Origin: an uncultured Eubacteriales bacterium
Lineage (GTDB): Bacteria; Bacillota; Clostridia; Monoglobales; Firm-18
Direction of reading: 5' to 3'
DNA: 6,656 bases
NCBI GenBank assembly: GCA_905210885.1
Contig: CAJLYO010000097.1
Location: forward strand, 1-6,656
In this document: positions 6,009 through 6,656 of the stretch, in pieces
Numbering within the stretch: position 1 is the first letter of the stretch
How the letters are laid out: every line of letters starts with the position of its first letter
Translations under genes and position numbers: made by a program
The notes under the pieces: generated by a model
What the model was told of the DNA's origin: nothing
Databases searched by the model: none
What the model saw: only the letters and a program-made list of their open reading frames with translations

Positions 6009-6039
6009 TTTATATTCCGGAGGGACAAGGAAATGACAA
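6009..6039 (-). promoter_or_regulatory. Tentative promoter of the peptidase-apbE-trxB unit
   Basis: On the - strand TTGTCA (6034-6039) and TATAAA (6009-6014) are separated by 19 nt, longer than optimal. The start would be near 6002, giving a leader of about 18 nt that still includes GGAGG at 5994-5998. No better pair is visible in the 136-bp intergenic region. Confidence 0.35.
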
Positions 6040-6055
6040 AACGATCATACAAATA

Positions 6056-6084
6056 TTGACAATAATTAAACATTATGTTATTAT
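6056..6084 (+). promoter_or_regulatory. Sigma-A promoter of the RDD-protein gene
   Basis: TTGACA (6056-6061), a 17-nt AT-rich spacer and TATTAT (6079-6084) form a near-consensus promoter. Transcription would start near 6091, giving a leader of about 30 nt with GGGAG at 6108-6112. Confidence 0.8.
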
Positions 6085-6120
6085 AAGAATAACCGCGATT
6101 AATATCAGGGAGAGATGATA

Positions 6121-6656
6121 ATGAAATTAAAACGTATGGGCGCGTATGTGATTGATGCAATAGCCGCATTTTACAGTGCCGCTTTTATAACTTATCCGTT
6201 TGCGGCTGTACGCTCACCGTTTGCGATTTATGTGCAGTTTTTTGCCGTATACGCCCTTATTTCGCTGCGTGATATATTCGGAGGTCAGAGCCTTGGCAGA
6301 AAACTTCTGGGTATTAAGGTCGTTTTCAAAAACGGTGCGAACGCCGATGTTGCCTCTCTTACACTGCGAAATATGTTTTTACTGCTGTTTCCCATTGAGT
6401 TGATTTTGCTTTTGGTATCGGGAAAACGTCTTGGTGATGCGGTAACCGGTATGACCGTTGTAAAAGCCGCACCCTTTGAATTTAAAAATTCCGCACTTTT
6501 TATAAGAAGGGGCGCGGCGTTTTTTATAGACTGCCTGATTTTCATGCTCATTTTGGTGGTTTCATTTATCGGTATATATATCCTCAAAGGAGATTACAAA
6601 CCGTTTAATAAAATTCTGTCCGTACTTGCCGTTGTTATACTTACCGCGGATATAGC
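6121..6656 (+). CDS. Tandem RDD-domain membrane protein (3' end cut by window)
   Basis: The frame is open from ATG 6121 to the window edge (178 full codons); GGGAG lies 8 nt upstream of the start. The first RDD unit (about residues 1-118) begins MKLKRMGAYVIDAIAAFY, with the family Arg and the Ile-Asp pair. It continues with two hydrophobic spans, then RDIFGGQSLGRKLLGIKVV, LRN, and GKRLGDAVTGMTVVK, which supplies the conserved RLGD. A second unit starts near residue 128 with IRRGAAFFIDCLIFMLIL, again Arg, Ala and Ile-Asp before a membrane span, and is cut off in its next span. RDD proteins are integral membrane proteins; a few are reported as ion antiporters and most have no known function. 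The gene is divergent from the peptidase operon. The membrane location is well supported, the activity is not. Confidence 0.85.
   Translation, partial: MKLKRMGAYVIDAIAAFYSAAFITYPFAAVRSPFAIYVQFFAVYALISLRDIFGGQSLGRKLLGIKVVFKNGANADVASLTLRNMFLLLFPIELILLLVSGKRLGDAVTGMTVVKAAPFEFKNSALFIRRGAAFFIDCLIFMLILVVSFIGIYILKGDYKPFNKILSVLAVVILTADI

Noticed and set aside
6033..6059. Eight-codon + strand mini-ORF (ATG to TGA) with GGAGGG about 8 nt upstream
   Set aside because: It lies upstream of the only good + strand promoter, its stop is inside the -35 box, and the GGAGGG has no supporting promoter; it is most likely chance.
6285..6587. 100-codon - strand open frame opposite the RDD gene
   Set aside because: The + strand frame encodes two recognisable RDD units with promoter and ribosome binding site; the antisense frame shows no known family.
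1..6656. CRISPR arrays, tRNA or rRNA genes, phage or insertion-sequence genes, defence systems
   Set aside because: I saw no regularly spaced repeats, cloverleaf-like or rRNA sequence, integrase or transposase, or defence-type domain anywhere in the window.

Overview
The window looks like chromosomal DNA of an anaerobic member of the Clostridia (Bacillota). The signs are a conserved rplU-rpmA-obgE block, a homotetrameric GltA/NfnB-type flavoprotein, strong GGAGG ribosome binding sites with several TTG or GTG starts, sigma-A promoters with 17-bp spacers, and moderate GC content. This placement is inference from gene content; no 16S or other taxonomic marker is present.

Layout. At the left edge (1-518, +) is the C-terminal half of a GltA/NfnB-like NADPH flavoprotein. 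It converges on a carbohydrate ABC permease remnant (583-1092, -), and a hairpin between them (523-560) can terminate both. The permease lacks its N-terminal half. It is preceded by a near-consensus promoter, a 5' hairpin and a 41-bp tandem promoter-like repeat (1079-1187), so this segment looks like a rearrangement or deletion junction, or possibly an assembly join. From about 6000 down to 1240 the minus strand carries six co-directional genes: an M14-family zinc peptidase, apbE, trxB, rplU, rpmA and obgE. The first three are nearly contiguous (3-7 nt gaps) and form one translationally coupled unit. rplU has its own consensus promoter, whose -35 box contains the trxB stop codon, and a structured leader. 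A terminator-like hairpin separates rpmA from obgE, and a strong intrinsic terminator (1240-1281) closes the block. At the right edge (6121-6656, +) a divergent promoter drives a membrane protein with two tandem RDD domains, cut by the window end.

How the genes fit together. rplU and rpmA supply 50S proteins L21 and L27, and ObgE is the GTPase of 50S assembly, so that block is a ribosome-biogenesis operon. trxB and apbE are both flavin/redox functions, one cytosolic (disulfide reduction) and one acting outside the membrane (covalent FMN attachment). The M14 peptidase is probably a cytosolic enzyme acting on peptides, perhaps cell-wall derived.

The most notable biological point is that L27 lacks the cleavable N-terminal extension usual in Bacillota, and the gene for the protease that removes it (prp/ysxB) is missing from its usual place between rplU and rpmA. 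I see no evidence of a novel defence, mobile or CRISPR-like system in this window.
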